DNA of 64,000 bases from Methylocystis echinoides (GTDB lineage: Bacteria; Pseudomonadota; Alphaproteobacteria; Rhizobiales; Beijerinckiaceae): contig NZ_BSEC01000001.1 in the NCBI RefSeq assembly GCF_027923385.1, positions 2,678,501 to 2,742,500 on the forward strand, in the 5' to 3' direction. The position numbers and the translations under genes are program-made. This document shows, piece by piece, positions 8,948-17,951 of this stretch; the first letter of the stretch is position 1, and each line of letters begins with the position of its first letter. The notes below the pieces were generated by a model. That model saw only the letters and a list, made by a program, of their open reading frames with translations, was not told where the DNA came from and searched no databases.

Positions 8948-9232
8948 ATGAAAAAGCTCGTCATCGCGCTGACATGCGTCGGCGCATTCGGCTGGAGCGC
9001 CAGCGCTCTCGCACAGTCCGCCGCGCCCGAGGCGCCCGATTGCGCCGCGAAGGCGACCGAGAAGAAGCTGGCGGGCGCGGCGCTGAACAGTTTCATGAAG
9101 AAATGCGAGCGCGACGCGGCGACCGTGAGCTGCGAGGCCTCGGCCGCGGAAAAGAAACTCGCCGGCGCCGCCAAGCGAAGCTTCACCAAGAAATGCGTGA
9201 AGGACGCGACTCAGAAGCCGGCCGCCCAATAA
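8948..9232 (+). CDS. PsiF-repeat small secreted protein
   Basis: The protein is 94 residues with a signal peptide (about 1-22, ALA-Q). The mature part holds two copies of a repeat, each with K-K-L-A-G-A-A then a Ser-Phe and K-K-C, and a further Cys before it. This is the PsiF repeat pattern, named for a phosphate-starvation gene of enterobacteria; the function is unknown. The four Cys could form two disulfides in the periplasm. GGAGAC precedes the ATG. Confidence 0.85.
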   Translation: MKKLVIALTCVGAFGWSASALAQSAAPEAPDCAAKATEKKLAGAALNSFMKKCERDAATVSCEASAAEKKLAGAAKRSFTKKCVKDATQKPAAQ

Positions 9233-9280
9233 ATGTGGCAAATTGGCGACACCCCGTCGTCAATCAGCAACGCAAGTTGC

Positions 9281-9294
9281 CGCCAAGCTTGGCG
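9281..9294. repeat. 14-bp perfect palindrome
   Basis: CGCCAAGCTTGGCG is a perfect palindrome without loop bases, 48 bases after the PsiF-like stop. It could be an operator or a short cruciform; there is no T run, so it is a poor terminator. Confidence 0.3.
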
Positions 9295-9352
9295 AAACGG
9301 CCTGCACGGGGCTAGCCTCATGGTCGTTTCATGGGGCGTTTTTCAGGGGCGA

Positions 9353-9380
9353 GGCCCGCTTCCGTCACCGGAGGCGGGCC
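9353..9380 (+). terminator. Rho-independent terminator
   Basis: A 12-bp stem (GGCCCGCTTCCG pairing with CGGAGGCGGGCC, one G-T wobble) with a TCAC loop is followed by GCTTTCCTTT. It probably ends transcription from the 8,448-9,232 genes. Confidence 0.75.
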
Positions 9381-9502
9381 GCTTTCCTTTAGTGAGGCCC
9401 GGCGACCGCAAAGCCTCTTGAAATTGCTAATTCTTTTTCGCAGAATCGGCGCAGAGGCCAAATCGCCTCTCTCTTCAATTCACGACTGCCCAGGAGGAAA
9501 AC

Positions 9503-9721
9503 ATGGATTTTCGTCCTTTGTCCGATCGTGCCATGCGTCAATCCGAAGAAGGCTCCAACCGGTCCCTGCCGATAGAAATGGCCGGGCATGATTTCGACGC
9601 GCCCGCGTGGCGACGCCGGGATAGCGCCCGCCAACACCCCGCGCGCCGCCCGCCAGCGCCGCGTCTGATCGACCTGGAGCGGCGCGCCCGTTTCTCGAGA
9701 CTGGCGCTCGACCTGCGCTGA
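9503..9721 (+). CDS. Small basic hypothetical protein, 72 aa
   Basis: A consensus AGGAGG lies six bases before the ATG and a terminator lies upstream, so the gene stands as its own unit. The product is Arg-rich (a run of R-R-x-D-S-A-R-Q-H-P-A-R-R-P in the middle) and has no hydrophobic segment. The composition suggests nucleic-acid or phosphate contact, but this is guesswork; no family is recognised. The strong ribosome-binding site is the main evidence that it is real. Confidence 0.55.
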   Translation: MDFRPLSDRAMRQSEEGSNRSLPIEMAGHDFDAPAWRRRDSARQHPARRPPAPRLIDLERRARFSRLALDLR

Positions 9722-9807
9722 TCGGCCAGGAGGCTCGCCCGCGTGGGCCGGGCCTCGCCCACCGAACCGCGTCGCCCTGCCCCATCAACAGCTAACGGCG
9801 GCGCGCG

Positions 9808-10416
9808 TCAGAGGCGCGTCGACTCGTCGAGCCCGCCCGGCGTGAAGGGCCGCTCGAATTCCGCGCCAATGCCGCCCTCGAAGTGTCGGACGACGACGGC
9901 CGCCGTCGAGCCGATCATGATCTGCTCGCCCGTGGTGGGGCGCGCGGCCGTTTCAATGCCGACGCCGGAAAGCGAGACATCCCGGATCTTGGCGAGGAAT
10001 TCCTGACCGTTTGGCAGGCGGATCAATGTGCGCGGCATCAGGGGCACGATGCGTTCGTGCCGACGACCATCCGGCAGGCTGCAACTTTCGCGGTTGGCGA
10101 ACCAGGTCAATTGATCGGCGAGCCTGTCCCGCTTGGCCGGCGGCAGGTTCATGGTGAGTGCGAAGCCCGACTCGCTCTGCCGCATGGTGACGCCCGCAAA
10201 GCGGCCGATCTGGTCGAGATAGACAACGACCTTCTCGCCAATCTGCGCCTTCACGGGGGCGAACAGCATCATGTCGCCGGGCGACATTTCAACCGTCTGA
10301 CACGGGAACTCCCGGCGCGATTCGAGCATGTAGCGCCCGAACAATTTGACGGGCACGCGCTGGAACCGCCTGAATTCGCGGGCGTCGTGCAGATAATCTG
10401 GTTCGGTTGCAGCCAT
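9808..10416 (-). CDS. Tandem PilZ-domain protein
   Basis: PilZ domains bind cyclic di-GMP and control motility, exopolysaccharide or cell-cycle processes. The 202-residue protein has two PilZ-like halves. The N-terminal one (R-R-F-Q-R-V-P-V about 15-22, then a beta barrel) seems degenerate. The C-terminal one starts D-G-R-R-H-E-R-I (about 115-122) and continues to D-V-S-L-S-G-V-G-I-E (about 146-155), matching the RxxxR and D/NxSxxG binding motifs. It follows the PAS-domain gene on the same strand after about 90 bases. Confidence 0.85.
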   Translation of the reverse strand: MAATEPDYLHDAREFRRFQRVPVKLFGRYMLESRREFPCQTVEMSPGDMMLFAPVKAQIGEKVVVYLDQIGRFAGVTMRQSESGFALTMNLPPAKRDRLADQLTWFANRESCSLPDGRRHERIVPLMPRTLIRLPNGQEFLAKIRDVSLSGVGIETAARPTTGEQIMIGSTAAVVVRHFEGGIGAEFERPFTPGGLDESTRL

Positions 10417-10505
10417 GTTTTCGCAATCTGCGCGTCGGGATGCGATCAGAAATAGGCCGACAGGCTTAAGGATTGCTTACACCGCGACAGATTTGATTGA
10501 AAACA

Positions 10506-11078
10506 TTAGCTCTTTTCTGGATTGGAGATTACGAGGCGCGGGCGCCGACTGCTCTGCGCCGGCGGCTGGAGCGGGACGGCTTGCGCCGCATCGACGATCC
10601 GCATCGACAGGAACTCGAGCGGCGACGCGCCCCCCGCGGCCATCCATTCAACGGCCCGCGCAGGCGAAATCGCGCCGAGCACGCGCGAATGCGTCTTGCC
10701 GAAATGGCGCATCGGGAGGAGCAGGAACTCGAGATCCACCTGCGCGTCGCCCGGCGCGCGCATCCGCGCGCCGCCGACCAGCGGCGCGACGCCATCGACG
10801 ACGGCCACGAGCGCGGCGTGCACGCTCTGACGATCCTCCTGGCGCCACAGGTCGAGGAAGGACGTCCCTTTAAGCTCCGCGCCCCGGATCGCATTGACGC
10901 GCGTGCCGACGACCCTCAGCGGAAACAGGCCTTCCGCATCGACTTCGATGAGAAAGGTGTCGGCCAGAATGGCGCTGATGGCGCCCGGATTGAAACAGGC
11001 GCGCTCAGGCGCCGCGCGCGCGCCGCGCAACGCATCCCAATAGGCGAATAATTCTCGGCTGACCTTGTTTCTCATCAT
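10506..11078 (-). CDS. PAS_5-type (DUF1457) PAS-domain protein
   Basis: This is a roughly 190-residue cytosolic protein of the alphaproteobacterial PAS_5 group. Features are a start reading V-S-R-E-L-F-A-Y-W-D-A-L-R-G, a central PAS fold with R-V-V-G-T-R-V-N-A (about residues 54-62), and an E-F-L-L-L-P-M core strand. Members are small stand-alone sensors of unknown ligand. The Met-Met pair at 11078/11075 is taken as start because the family begins there; the frame stays open 26 codons upstream. The PilZ gene downstream may be co-transcribed. Confidence 0.8.
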   Translation of the reverse strand: MMRNKVSRELFAYWDALRGARAAPERACFNPGAISAILADTFLIEVDAEGLFPLRVVGTRVNAIRGAELKGTSFLDLWRQEDRQSVHAALVAVVDGVAPLVGGARMRAPGDAQVDLEFLLLPMRHFGKTHSRVLGAISPARAVEWMAAGGASPLEFLSMRIVDAAQAVPLQPPAQSSRRPRLVISNPEKS

Positions 11079-11461
11079 CCCCGCCGCGACGCGGCTTTCC
11101 GCGCCAATATGAAACAACGGCGCGCGTGCCGGGCCGTCTGCGTGGCGACGCTGCATCGCATATGCCAGCGGCGGGCGTTAACCTTCCCTCAACACATTGC
11201 TTGCCGGCCGCTCGGGCATATGAGAGCTTTTTTCTGCGGAAACGACGGGATTGCTCCGGTCTCGCTCGCGACGCACCGGCCGAGCCTTTCAGGCGAAGGT
11301 CCTCACGATTGACGGCATATCCGGCGGGGGGGAGCACTGCTCCGACGCTTCCCCTCCGCCCCCGTCGCCCTCCCCCCTACTCAGATCGTCTTCGCCGGCG
11401 CTTCAAAAACGTCCTCCCGTCCCATAATGAAAGGCGCAGGACACGCGTCGCCGGAGGTCAT
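11079..11461. other. Divergent intergenic region
   Basis: This 383-base gap between the minus-strand PAS gene and the plus-strand rhomboid gene must hold both promoters. I see no convincing gene in it; the frames crossing it have poor composition and no ribosome-binding sites. Confidence 0.5.
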
Positions 11462-12211
11462 GTGCGCCAAAGAGAGAAACTGCTCAACCTGCCGGAGATC
11501 GTCACCGCGCTCCTCGGCGCCATGGCGGCGGTCCAGCTCGTCGCCTCGACCGCGCCGGCGACGCTGGTGGCGGGACTGTTCGAGCTCTTCGCCTTCATCC
11601 CCCTGCGCCTGAGCTATCTCCTCGCCCCGGGGCGCGTGATCGAGGCGCTTGGGCCGGACGCGCCCGCGGACATTGGCGCGCAACTGGCCGGGCCCCTGGT
11701 CTGGATCACGCCCGTCACCTACGCCTTTCTGCACGGCGGCTGGACGCATTTCAGCATCAACGCGCTGACCTTCGCCGCCTTTGGCGCGCCTGTCGCGCGC
11801 CGCCTCGGCGCGGGGGTTTTTCTGGTGTTTTTCCTGTGCTGCGCCGTCGCGGGCGCGCTCACCCATTTCGCCCTCCACCCCTTCGACGCGACGCCGGTCG
11901 TGGGCGCGTCTGCTGCGATTTCGGGAACAATGGCCGCGATCGTGCGTTTTGCATTCACCCCCGGCGCGCGGCTGGGCGATTATGGCGCAGTTGACGGGAG
12001 GGAAGCGCGAACCGCTCCTCTCTCGCAACTCGGCGAGAACAGGCAGGCGCTGTTTTTTCTGATCGTCTGGTTTGGCGCCAATTTCTTCTTCGGCGCCTTT
12101 CCCGCGGCGGCAGGTTCGAGCGAACCGATCGCCTGGGAAGCGCATCTGGGCGGTTTCCTGTTCGGGCTTCTCGCTTTCGGCGCCTTTGACCATTGGGCCA
12201 GGCGCCCGTAA
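11462..12211 (+). CDS. Rhomboid-family intramembrane serine protease
   Basis: The protein is about 249 residues with six or so transmembrane segments. Rhomboid landmarks are HGGWTHFSIN (H91, N100), the catalytic Ser in V-V-G-A-S-A-A-I-S-G (S150) and the catalytic His in E-A-H-L-G-G (H228). The usual GxSG motif reads GASA here, a small change next to the nucleophile. The GTG at 11462 with GGAGG just upstream is the likeliest start; the frame extends further 5'. Its substrate is unknown. Confidence 0.88.
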   Translation: MRQREKLLNLPEIVTALLGAMAAVQLVASTAPATLVAGLFELFAFIPLRLSYLLAPGRVIEALGPDAPADIGAQLAGPLVWITPVTYAFLHGGWTHFSINALTFAAFGAPVARRLGAGVFLVFFLCCAVAGALTHFALHPFDATPVVGASAAISGTMAAIVRFAFTPGARLGDYGAVDGREARTAPLSQLGENRQALFFLIVWFGANFFFGAFPAAAGSSEPIAWEAHLGGFLFGLLAFGAFDHWARRP

Positions 12212-12274
12212 CGCCACGCTCCGCCGTCGCGACCGCATTCGGGGTCGAAGAGCCTCGCGCCGCGGAGGAGCCAA

Positions 12275-12706
12275 ATGACTGTCGCCACGATACTTTCTGA
12301 AAAAGGTCGCCATGTCGTCACCGCGCCGCCAACGATGGCGTTGCAGGACATCGCACGGGAGCTGATGCGTCATGGCATCGGCGCGGTGGTCGTTATCGAC
12401 GGCGGCGGGAATGTTCTGGGCGTCATGTCCGAGCGTGACGTCGTGTCGGCCATCGCCACCTTCGGGGCCCGCGCGCTCGACGAGCCCGTTCGCGAGCACA
12501 TGCAGTCAACCCCCGTCATCGCGGCCGAGAACGATACGGTCGACACCACCATGCAGACGATGACCCTGGAGCGCCGCCGTCACCTCCCGGTGATGCGGGA
12601 GGGACGCCTGTGCGGGCTGATCTCGATCGGCGACGTGGTGAAATACCGCATCCGCGTGATCGAAGAGGAACACCGCTGCATGCGGGAGTATATCGCCCAG
12701 GCCTGA
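12275..12706 (+). CDS. Two-CBS-domain protein
   Basis: The 143-residue protein consists of a Bateman pair: CBS1 about 8-65 (V-L-G-V-M-S-E-R-D-V) and CBS2 about 75-130 (G-L-I-S-I-G-D-V-V). Such pairs bind adenosine nucleotides and act as energy sensors, either alone or on partner proteins. GAGGAG lies eight bases before the ATG. No partner enzyme is adjacent. Confidence 0.92.
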   Translation: MTVATILSEKGRHVVTAPPTMALQDIARELMRHGIGAVVVIDGGGNVLGVMSERDVVSAIATFGARALDEPVREHMQSTPVIAAENDTVDTTMQTMTLERRRHLPVMREGRLCGLISIGDVVKYRIRVIEEEHRCMREYIAQA

Positions 12707-12826
12707 CGCGTCGACAGGCGCGCGATGACGGAGGCGCCGCCGCATTCGCGCGGCGCTCATCGACGCACGCGCGCGTTTCATGCTTATCTCTCCCCGTTCA
12801 GGCGGAACTGATCCGGGAGAATTCAG

Positions 12827-13411
12827 ATGCGGCGTATTTTTTTGGTCGGTCTTGCGGTCTGCGCCGTCGCCGGCGCGGGGTCGACCGCCGCCGCCGCGCC
12901 CTATGCGCGCGACCTCTCGATGAAGGGGCTCGTCTTTCACCTGTCGAGCCCCAACGACGGCTCCGAAAACAGGCTCCGCATCGTCGTCGACGGCCTCGAA
13001 CGGCCGGGCGAACCGATCGAGCGCCAGATCGACGGAACCATCGTCGACGCGACGGTCGCCGATCTCGACGCGAATGGCTTTCCCGAGATTTATGTCTTCA
13101 CCCAAAGCGCCGGCAGCGGTTCGTATGGTGGCGTCGTCGGCTATGCCTCCAACAGAAACAAATCCGTCACCGACATCAGCCTGCCGGAGCTGAGCGCGAA
13201 GGACGCGAAGGGCTATCAGGGACATGACGCCTTCGCCGTCTCGGGCCGCGCGCTCGTCAGGCGGTTCCCGATCTATCGCGACGCCGACGCCAACGCCGGG
13301 CCGACAGGCGGCGAGCGGCGCATCTCCTACCGGCTGCGCGCCGGCGAAGCGACCTGGCGGCTGGAGCCGATCAAATCCACCGAGATCAAGCCGAGGAAGC
13401 GGCGCGGATAG
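12827..13411 (+). CDS. PliI-like periplasmic lysozyme inhibitor
   Basis: The 194-residue protein has a signal peptide (about 1-24) and the features of the PliI family (inhibitors of I-type, invertebrate lysozyme). It carries I-E-R-Q-I-D-G-T-I-V then A-D-L-D-A-N-G-F-P-E-I-Y-V, and the hallmark S-A-G-S-G-S-Y-G (about 105-112), which inserts into the lysozyme active site. G-H-D-A-F-A-V and R-R-F-P-I-Y follow. The C-terminus is Lys/Arg rich. It would protect peptidoglycan against lysozymes from grazers or hosts. Confidence 0.8.
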   Translation: MRRIFLVGLAVCAVAGAGSTAAAAPYARDLSMKGLVFHLSSPNDGSENRLRIVVDGLERPGEPIERQIDGTIVDATVADLDANGFPEIYVFTQSAGSGSYGGVVGYASNRNKSVTDISLPELSAKDAKGYQGHDAFAVSGRALVRRFPIYRDADANAGPTGGERRISYRLRAGEATWRLEPIKSTEIKPRKRRG

Positions 13412-13564
13412 CGGAACAGGAAAACGGCCCGCGCCTTTACATCCGAGGTCGCGAGCCGCTTTTTGGCGAGGCGCCGGGCGCCGCGCCGCTTAACTTCCTA
13501 GCGTGACCGCGCTGGCGCGAGACTGACCAGAGGCGCGCGCGGCGAAACCAGACAGGCGCTGGCG

Positions 13565-14401
13565 ATGTGGTTCATTCGAATATTTTACGGCGCCTATCTG
13601 AAATTCCTCCGCGACGACGGCTGGGCGATTGCGAGCCATATCGCGCTGTCGATCCTCACCTCGCTGTTCCCCTTCCTGATTTTCGTCACCGCGCTGGCGG
13701 GCTTTTTCGGCCTCAGGGAGGAGGCCGACGCGGCGACGGCGCTGATCTTCGAGACCTGGCCGCCCAATATCGCCGGTCCCATCGCGGGAGAAATCCATAA
13801 CGTCCTGACACAGCCGCGCGGCGGCCTGCTCACGGTCGGCGCCGTGCTGGCCATCTGGTTCGCCTCGAGCGGCGTCGAGGCGCTGCGCATCAGCCTGAAC
13901 CGCGCCTATGATCTGCGCGACGGGCGGGCATGGTGGGTCCTGCGGCTCGAATCGATCCTGTATGTGTTTCTCGGCGCCGCGTCGCTCCTCGCCCTGGCGG
14001 TGCTGATGGTGCTCGCGCCGCTCGCCCGCGCGCTCGCGGAGAAACACGCGCCCGGCCTCATGCAGGAACTGGAGCCGCTCTATGCGCCGGTTCGCTATGG
14101 CGTGACGACCGCGGTCGTCGCTTTGTCGGTGCTCGCGGCGCACTGGCTGCTGCCGCCCGGGCGGCGCGGCTTCTTCATGATCGCGCCGGGCTCCGCGCTG
14201 ACGCTCATCGCCTCGCTCGCCTTCGCCGCGGGCTTTGGCGCCTATCTCGCCAAATTCGCCGGAACCTATGTGTCGACCTATGCCGGCCTCGCGTCGATCA
14301 TGATGGCGATCGTGTTTCTCTATACGCTCGCAACCATCTTCATTTACGGCGCCGAGCTCAACCAGACCCTGGCGGACCAGCGGAAACACTTCGGCGGCTG
14401 A
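13565..14401 (+). CDS. YihY/BrkB-family inner-membrane protein
   Basis: The 278-residue integral membrane protein has about six transmembrane segments and the family start W-F-I-R-I-F-Y-G-A-Y. It also has family blocks S-H-I-A-L-S-I-L-T-S-L-F-P-F and A-I-V-F-L-Y-T-L-A-T-I-F-I-Y-G-A-E-L-N. YihY (formerly confused with RNase BN) has no firm function. It is read in the same direction as ftsK, 88 bases downstream, but co-transcription is not established. Confidence 0.93.
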   Translation: MWFIRIFYGAYLKFLRDDGWAIASHIALSILTSLFPFLIFVTALAGFFGLREEADAATALIFETWPPNIAGPIAGEIHNVLTQPRGGLLTVGAVLAIWFASSGVEALRISLNRAYDLRDGRAWWVLRLESILYVFLGAASLLALAVLMVLAPLARALAEKHAPGLMQELEPLYAPVRYGVTTAVVALSVLAAHWLLPPGRRGFFMIAPGSALTLIASLAFAAGFGAYLAKFAGTYVSTYAGLASIMMAIVFLYTLATIFIYGAELNQTLADQRKHFGG

Positions 14402-14489
14402 GGGTTAAGCGGGCCTTAACCGAGGTTTTTTACCCTCGCATGATCGCCGCGCCCTTTGCGCGCCGTCTCGCCACGCGGGCCAGTATCAC

Positions 14490-17024
14490 ATGCGTAGCTA
14501 CAGATTTGCCCATTATTCCGAACAGCTCCGCGAATTCATGGCGCGTCGCACGGCCGAAATGGCCGGGGCGCTGATGATCGGCGGCGCCGGCGCGATCACG
14601 CTGGCGCTGGTAAGCTGGTCCGCCCAGGACCCCTCGCTCAATCATGCGACCGGCGGCCATGTCCGCAACCTGCTCGGCGCGCCCGGCGCGGTGACCGCTG
14701 ATATTCTGATGCAGCTCGTCGGCTTCGGCGCCATTGCAGCCATCCTGCCGCTGGCGACCCAGGGCCTGCGCATCATCCGCCGCCGCCGCGCCGACCGCGC
14801 CGCCCTGCGGCTGGGCCTGTGGGTCACCGGCGTCTTCGCCGCCGCCGCCACCGCCTCGCTGCTGCCGACCACGGACCGCTGGCCGTTGCCGACAGGGCTC
14901 GGCGGCGTCGCCGGCGACGCCATTCTCGCCGTGCCGCGCACCATGTTCGCGGGCTCCGGCCTGATGATGGCGATTTTCGGCCTCGGCGCGGCCTTCGTCG
15001 CCATCCTCTCCGTCAGCGGCGCCGCCGGGCTCGGCTTCGAGTCCGAAAACGACATCCGCGACGAGGCGTTCCAGCAGGAGGAGGAGCCCCTCCCCTATGT
15101 CGAGGACGACGACGATCCGGCCGGCGAGCCGGGTTTCGCGCTGATCTCGCTGGGCGCGCTGATCCATTTCGGCCTCGCGGCCAAGGCCGCGGTGGGGCGG
15201 ACGATCGAGAAATTGCGCAGCCCGGCGCCGCGCCCCATCGGCGAGGACGAACCGAAGGCGCCGCAGCCGCGGGTGGAGCCGAGTTTCGAGGATCTCGACG
15301 TCTTCATGCCCTACGCCCCGCGCCGCGCGCGTCAGGCGGAGGCGCCGCGCGATGACGCGGAAGACGAATTCGAAGACGAACCGGAGGCGATCGCCCCGCG
15401 CGCCGCGCCAACGCCGGCGCCCGCCGCCCCCGCGCGCCGCGTCTCGCGCGAGCCCGCGCGCCGCCCGGCCCGGCAGGACATCTATCACTACCCCGAGGCG
15501 GAACTTCTCGCCGAACCGAGAAAGACCGCCGGCGCCGCGCCGATTTCGGAGGATATTCTCGAATCCAACGCGCGCGTGCTGGAAGGCGTGCTGGAGGATT
15601 TTTCGGTTCGCGGCGACATCATCAACGTCCGCCCCGGCCCCGTCGTCACGCTCTACGAGCTGGAGCCTGCGCCCGGCATCAAATCCTCGCGCGTGATCGG
15701 CCTCGCCGACGACATCGCCCGCTCCATGTCGGCGGTGTCGGCGCGCGTCGCCGTGGTGCCGGGGCGCAACGCCATCGGCATCGAGCTTCCCAACCAGCGC
15801 CGCGAGACGGTCTTTCTGCGCGAATTGATCGCCAGCGACGACTTCATGCACTCGAACCACAAGCTCGCCATCGCGCTCGGCAAGACCATCGGCGGCGAGC
15901 CGGTGATCGTCGATCTCGCGCGCATGCCGCATCTTCTGGTCGCCGGCACCACCGGCTCGGGCAAGTCCGTCGCCATCAACACCATGATCCTGTCGCTGCT
16001 CTACCGGCTGAAGCCGGAAGAGTGCCGCCTCATCATGGTCGATCCCAAGATGCTGGAGCTGTCGGTCTACGACAACATCCCGCACCTTCTCACGCCGGTC
16101 GTCACCGATCCCAAGAAGGCGGTCGTCGCGCTCAAATGGGCCGTGCGCGAGATGGAGGACCGCTACAAGAAGATGTCCAAGCTCGGCGTGCGCAACATCG
16201 ACGGCTACAACGCCCGCGTCGCCGAGGCGAACAAGCGCGGCGAGACGATCACGCGCACCGTGCAGACCGGCTTCGACCGCGAGACCGGCGAGGCGATCTT
16301 CGAGCATGAGGAGATGGACCTCTCCTCCCTGCCCTATATCGTCGTCATCGTCGACGAGATGGCCGATCTCATGCTCGTCGCCGGCAAGGACATCGAGGGC
16401 GCGATCCAGCGACTCGCCCAGATGGCCCGCGCCGCCGGCATTCACCTCATCATGGCGACACAGCGTCCGTCGGTGGACGTCATCACCGGCACGATCAAGG
16501 CGAACTTCCCGACGCGCATCTCCTTCCAGGTGACGTCGAAGATCGACAGCCGCACCATTCTCGGCGAGCAGGGCGCGGAGCAGCTCCTTGGTCAGGGCGA
16601 CATGCTCTACATGGCCGGCGGCGGACGCATCTCGCGCGTGCACGGGCCTTTCGTGTCCGACGCCGAAGTCGAGCATGTGGTCGAGCACCTCAAGGCGCAG
16701 GGCGCGCCGCAATATCTCGACGCCATCACCTCGGAAGACGACGAAGGCGGCGAGGATGGCGAGGCGCCCCTGCCCGGCTCGATGGACGCCGAAGAAGGCG
16801 GCGATCTCTACGACCGCGCCGTCGCCATCGTGCTGCGCGACAAGAAATGCTCGACGAGCTACATCCAGCGCCGGCTCTCCGTCGGCTACAACAAGGCCGC
16901 CTCGCTCGTGGAGCGCATGGAGCGCGAAGGCGTCGTCTCGGCGCCCAACCACGCCGGCAAGCGCGAGATACTGGTCGGCGGCGGCATTGACCGCGGGGCG
17001 TTCGACATAGAGGCGGCGGAGTAA
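14490..17024 (+). CDS. ftsK: DNA translocase FtsK
   Basis: FtsK pumps DNA at the division septum to clear and unlink chromosome termini. The 844-residue protein has an N-terminal membrane domain with four transmembrane segments (about 20-180), an acidic Ala/Pro linker (about 190-350), and the RecA-like motor with Walker A G-T-T-G-S-G-K-S and Walker [11 protein letters not shown]. At the end is a winged-helix gamma domain (about 770-835; [13 protein letters not shown]) that reads KOPS sequences. The linker is short, as usual in alphaproteobacteria. Confidence 0.97.
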   Translation: MRSYRFAHYSEQLREFMARRTAEMAGALMIGGAGAITLALVSWSAQDPSLNHATGGHVRNLLGAPGAVTADILMQLVGFGAIAAILPLATQGLRIIRRRRADRAALRLGLWVTGVFAAAATASLLPTTDRWPLPTGLGGVAGDAILAVPRTMFAGSGLMMAIFGLGAAFVAILSVSGAAGLGFESENDIRDEAFQQEEEPLPYVEDDDDPAGEPGFALISLGALIHFGLAAKAAVGRTIEKLRSPAPRPIGEDEPKAPQPRVEPSFEDLDVFMPYAPRRARQAEAPRDDAEDEFEDEPEAIAPRAAPTPAPAAPARRVSREPARRPARQDIYHYPEAELLAEPRKTAGAAPISEDILESNARVLEGVLEDFSVRGDIINVRPGPVVTLYELEPAPGIKSSRVIGLADDIARSMSAVSARVAVVPGRNAIGIELPNQRRETVFLRELIASDDFMHSNHKLAIALGKTIGGEPVIVDLARMPHLLVAGTTGSGKSVAINTMILSLLYRLKPEECRLIMVDPKMLELSVYDNIPHLLTPVVTDPKKAVVALKWAVREMEDRYKKMSKLGVRNIDGYNARVAEANKRGETITRTVQTGFDRETGEAIFEHEEMDLSSLPYIVVIVDEMADLMLVAGKDIEGAIQRLAQMARAAGIHLIMATQRPSVDVITGTIKANFPTRISFQVTSKIDSRTILGEQGAEQLLGQGDMLYMAGGGRISRVHGPFVSDAEVEHVVEHLKAQGAPQYLDAITSEDDEGGEDGEAPLPGSMDAEEGGDLYDRAVAIVLRDKKCSTSYIQRRLSVGYNKAASLVERMEREGVVSAPNHAGKREILVGGGIDRGAFDIEAAE

Positions 17025-17042
17025 ATCCACCGCTTACTCCGT

Positions 17043-17068
17043 CCCGCTCCCGTCGCGCGGGGAGCGGG
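17043..17068 (+). terminator. Hairpin after ftsK
   Basis: A 9-bp stem (CCCGCTCCC with GGGAGCGGG) with an 8-base loop lies 19 bases after the ftsK stop. There is no T run, so termination would be weak or factor-assisted. Confidence 0.5.
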
Positions 17069-17144
17069 AAACGTTCTCGCCCGCAATTCGGCCAAGTTAT
17101 GCTAGGAAGAGGTTCGCAAGCCTACCGAAACTGGAATCGCGCCC

Positions 17145-17945
17145 GTGAAGCACACCGCCCTCGCCTTCGTTCTTGCATCCGCGCTCGCCGCGCCGGCCCT
17201 TGCCCAGGAAGCCGCGAAGCCGGCGGCGGCGAAACCGGGGGAAACGGCGCAGCCGACGACAGCGGCGCCCGCCCCCGACGCAAAACCGGCCGACAAGCCC
17301 GCCGCCGCGAAGGCGCCCGAGGCCAAGGACGCCGCCAAGCCCGGCAAGAAGGGCGCGAAGGCGAAGTCCGGCGATCCGGTCCAGCTCGCCAATCCGGCGG
17401 CGCCCGCCGAGCCGGCGAAGCCCCTCACCCGCGAAGAGGCGGTCAAGCGCGCCGACGCCTTCTTCAACGCCTCGCCGGTCATGACGGCGGATTTCGTGCA
17501 GATTGGCGGGGACGGGATTCGGTCGGAGGGCAAGCTGCATGTCCAGCGCGCCGGCCGCGTGCGGTTCGAATATGCGCAGCCCGCCACCATGGAGGTCGTC
17601 GCCGACGGCGCGCAGGTCGCCGTGCGCGACCGCAAGCTCAATACGCAGGACCTCTATTTCATCACCCAGACGCCGCTCAAATTCCTGATGAAGGAAAAGA
17701 TCGATCTGGAGAAGGACGTCACCGTTCAGGATGTTCTGAGCGACGACAATGGCGTCACCATCGTCATCGAGGACAAGGCCACTTTCGGCGGCACCTCGCA
17801 TCTGCGGCTGATCTTCGATCCCAAGACCTTCAAGCTGAAGCAGTGGCAGGTGAAGGACCCGCAGGGCTATGAGACGCTGATCACCCTGTTCAACATCGAC
17901 CAGACCAAGACGCCTGATCCGGCATTGTTCAAGATCAACAAGTGA
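17145..17945 (+). CDS. LolA-type outer-membrane lipoprotein carrier
   Basis: LolA ferries lipoproteins across the periplasm from LolCDE to the outer membrane. The 266-residue protein has a signal peptide (1-20, ALA-Q), a Lys/Ala/Pro-rich linker of about 85 residues that is longer than in enterobacterial LolA, and the LolA fold. The fold starts at F-F-N-A-S-P-V-M-T-A-D-F-V-Q and includes G-R-V-R-F-E-Y and Q-D-L-Y-F-I-T-Q-T-P-L. It starts with GTG. The ftsK-lolA order is widespread in proteobacteria. The family is clear; whether it is true LolA or a LolA-like paralogue is not certain. Confidence 0.9.
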   Translation: MKHTALAFVLASALAAPALAQEAAKPAAAKPGETAQPTTAAPAPDAKPADKPAAAKAPEAKDAAKPGKKGAKAKSGDPVQLANPAAPAEPAKPLTREEAVKRADAFFNASPVMTADFVQIGGDGIRSEGKLHVQRAGRVRFEYAQPATMEVVADGAQVAVRDRKLNTQDLYFITQTPLKFLMKEKIDLEKDVTVQDVLSDDNGVTIVIEDKATFGGTSHLRLIFDPKTFKLKQWQVKDPQGYETLITLFNIDQTKTPDPALFKINK

Positions 17946-17951
17946 GCGCGC

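Noticed and set aside
14430..17030. 866-codon frame on the minus strand
   Set aside because: It is antisense to ftsK and has shadow composition.
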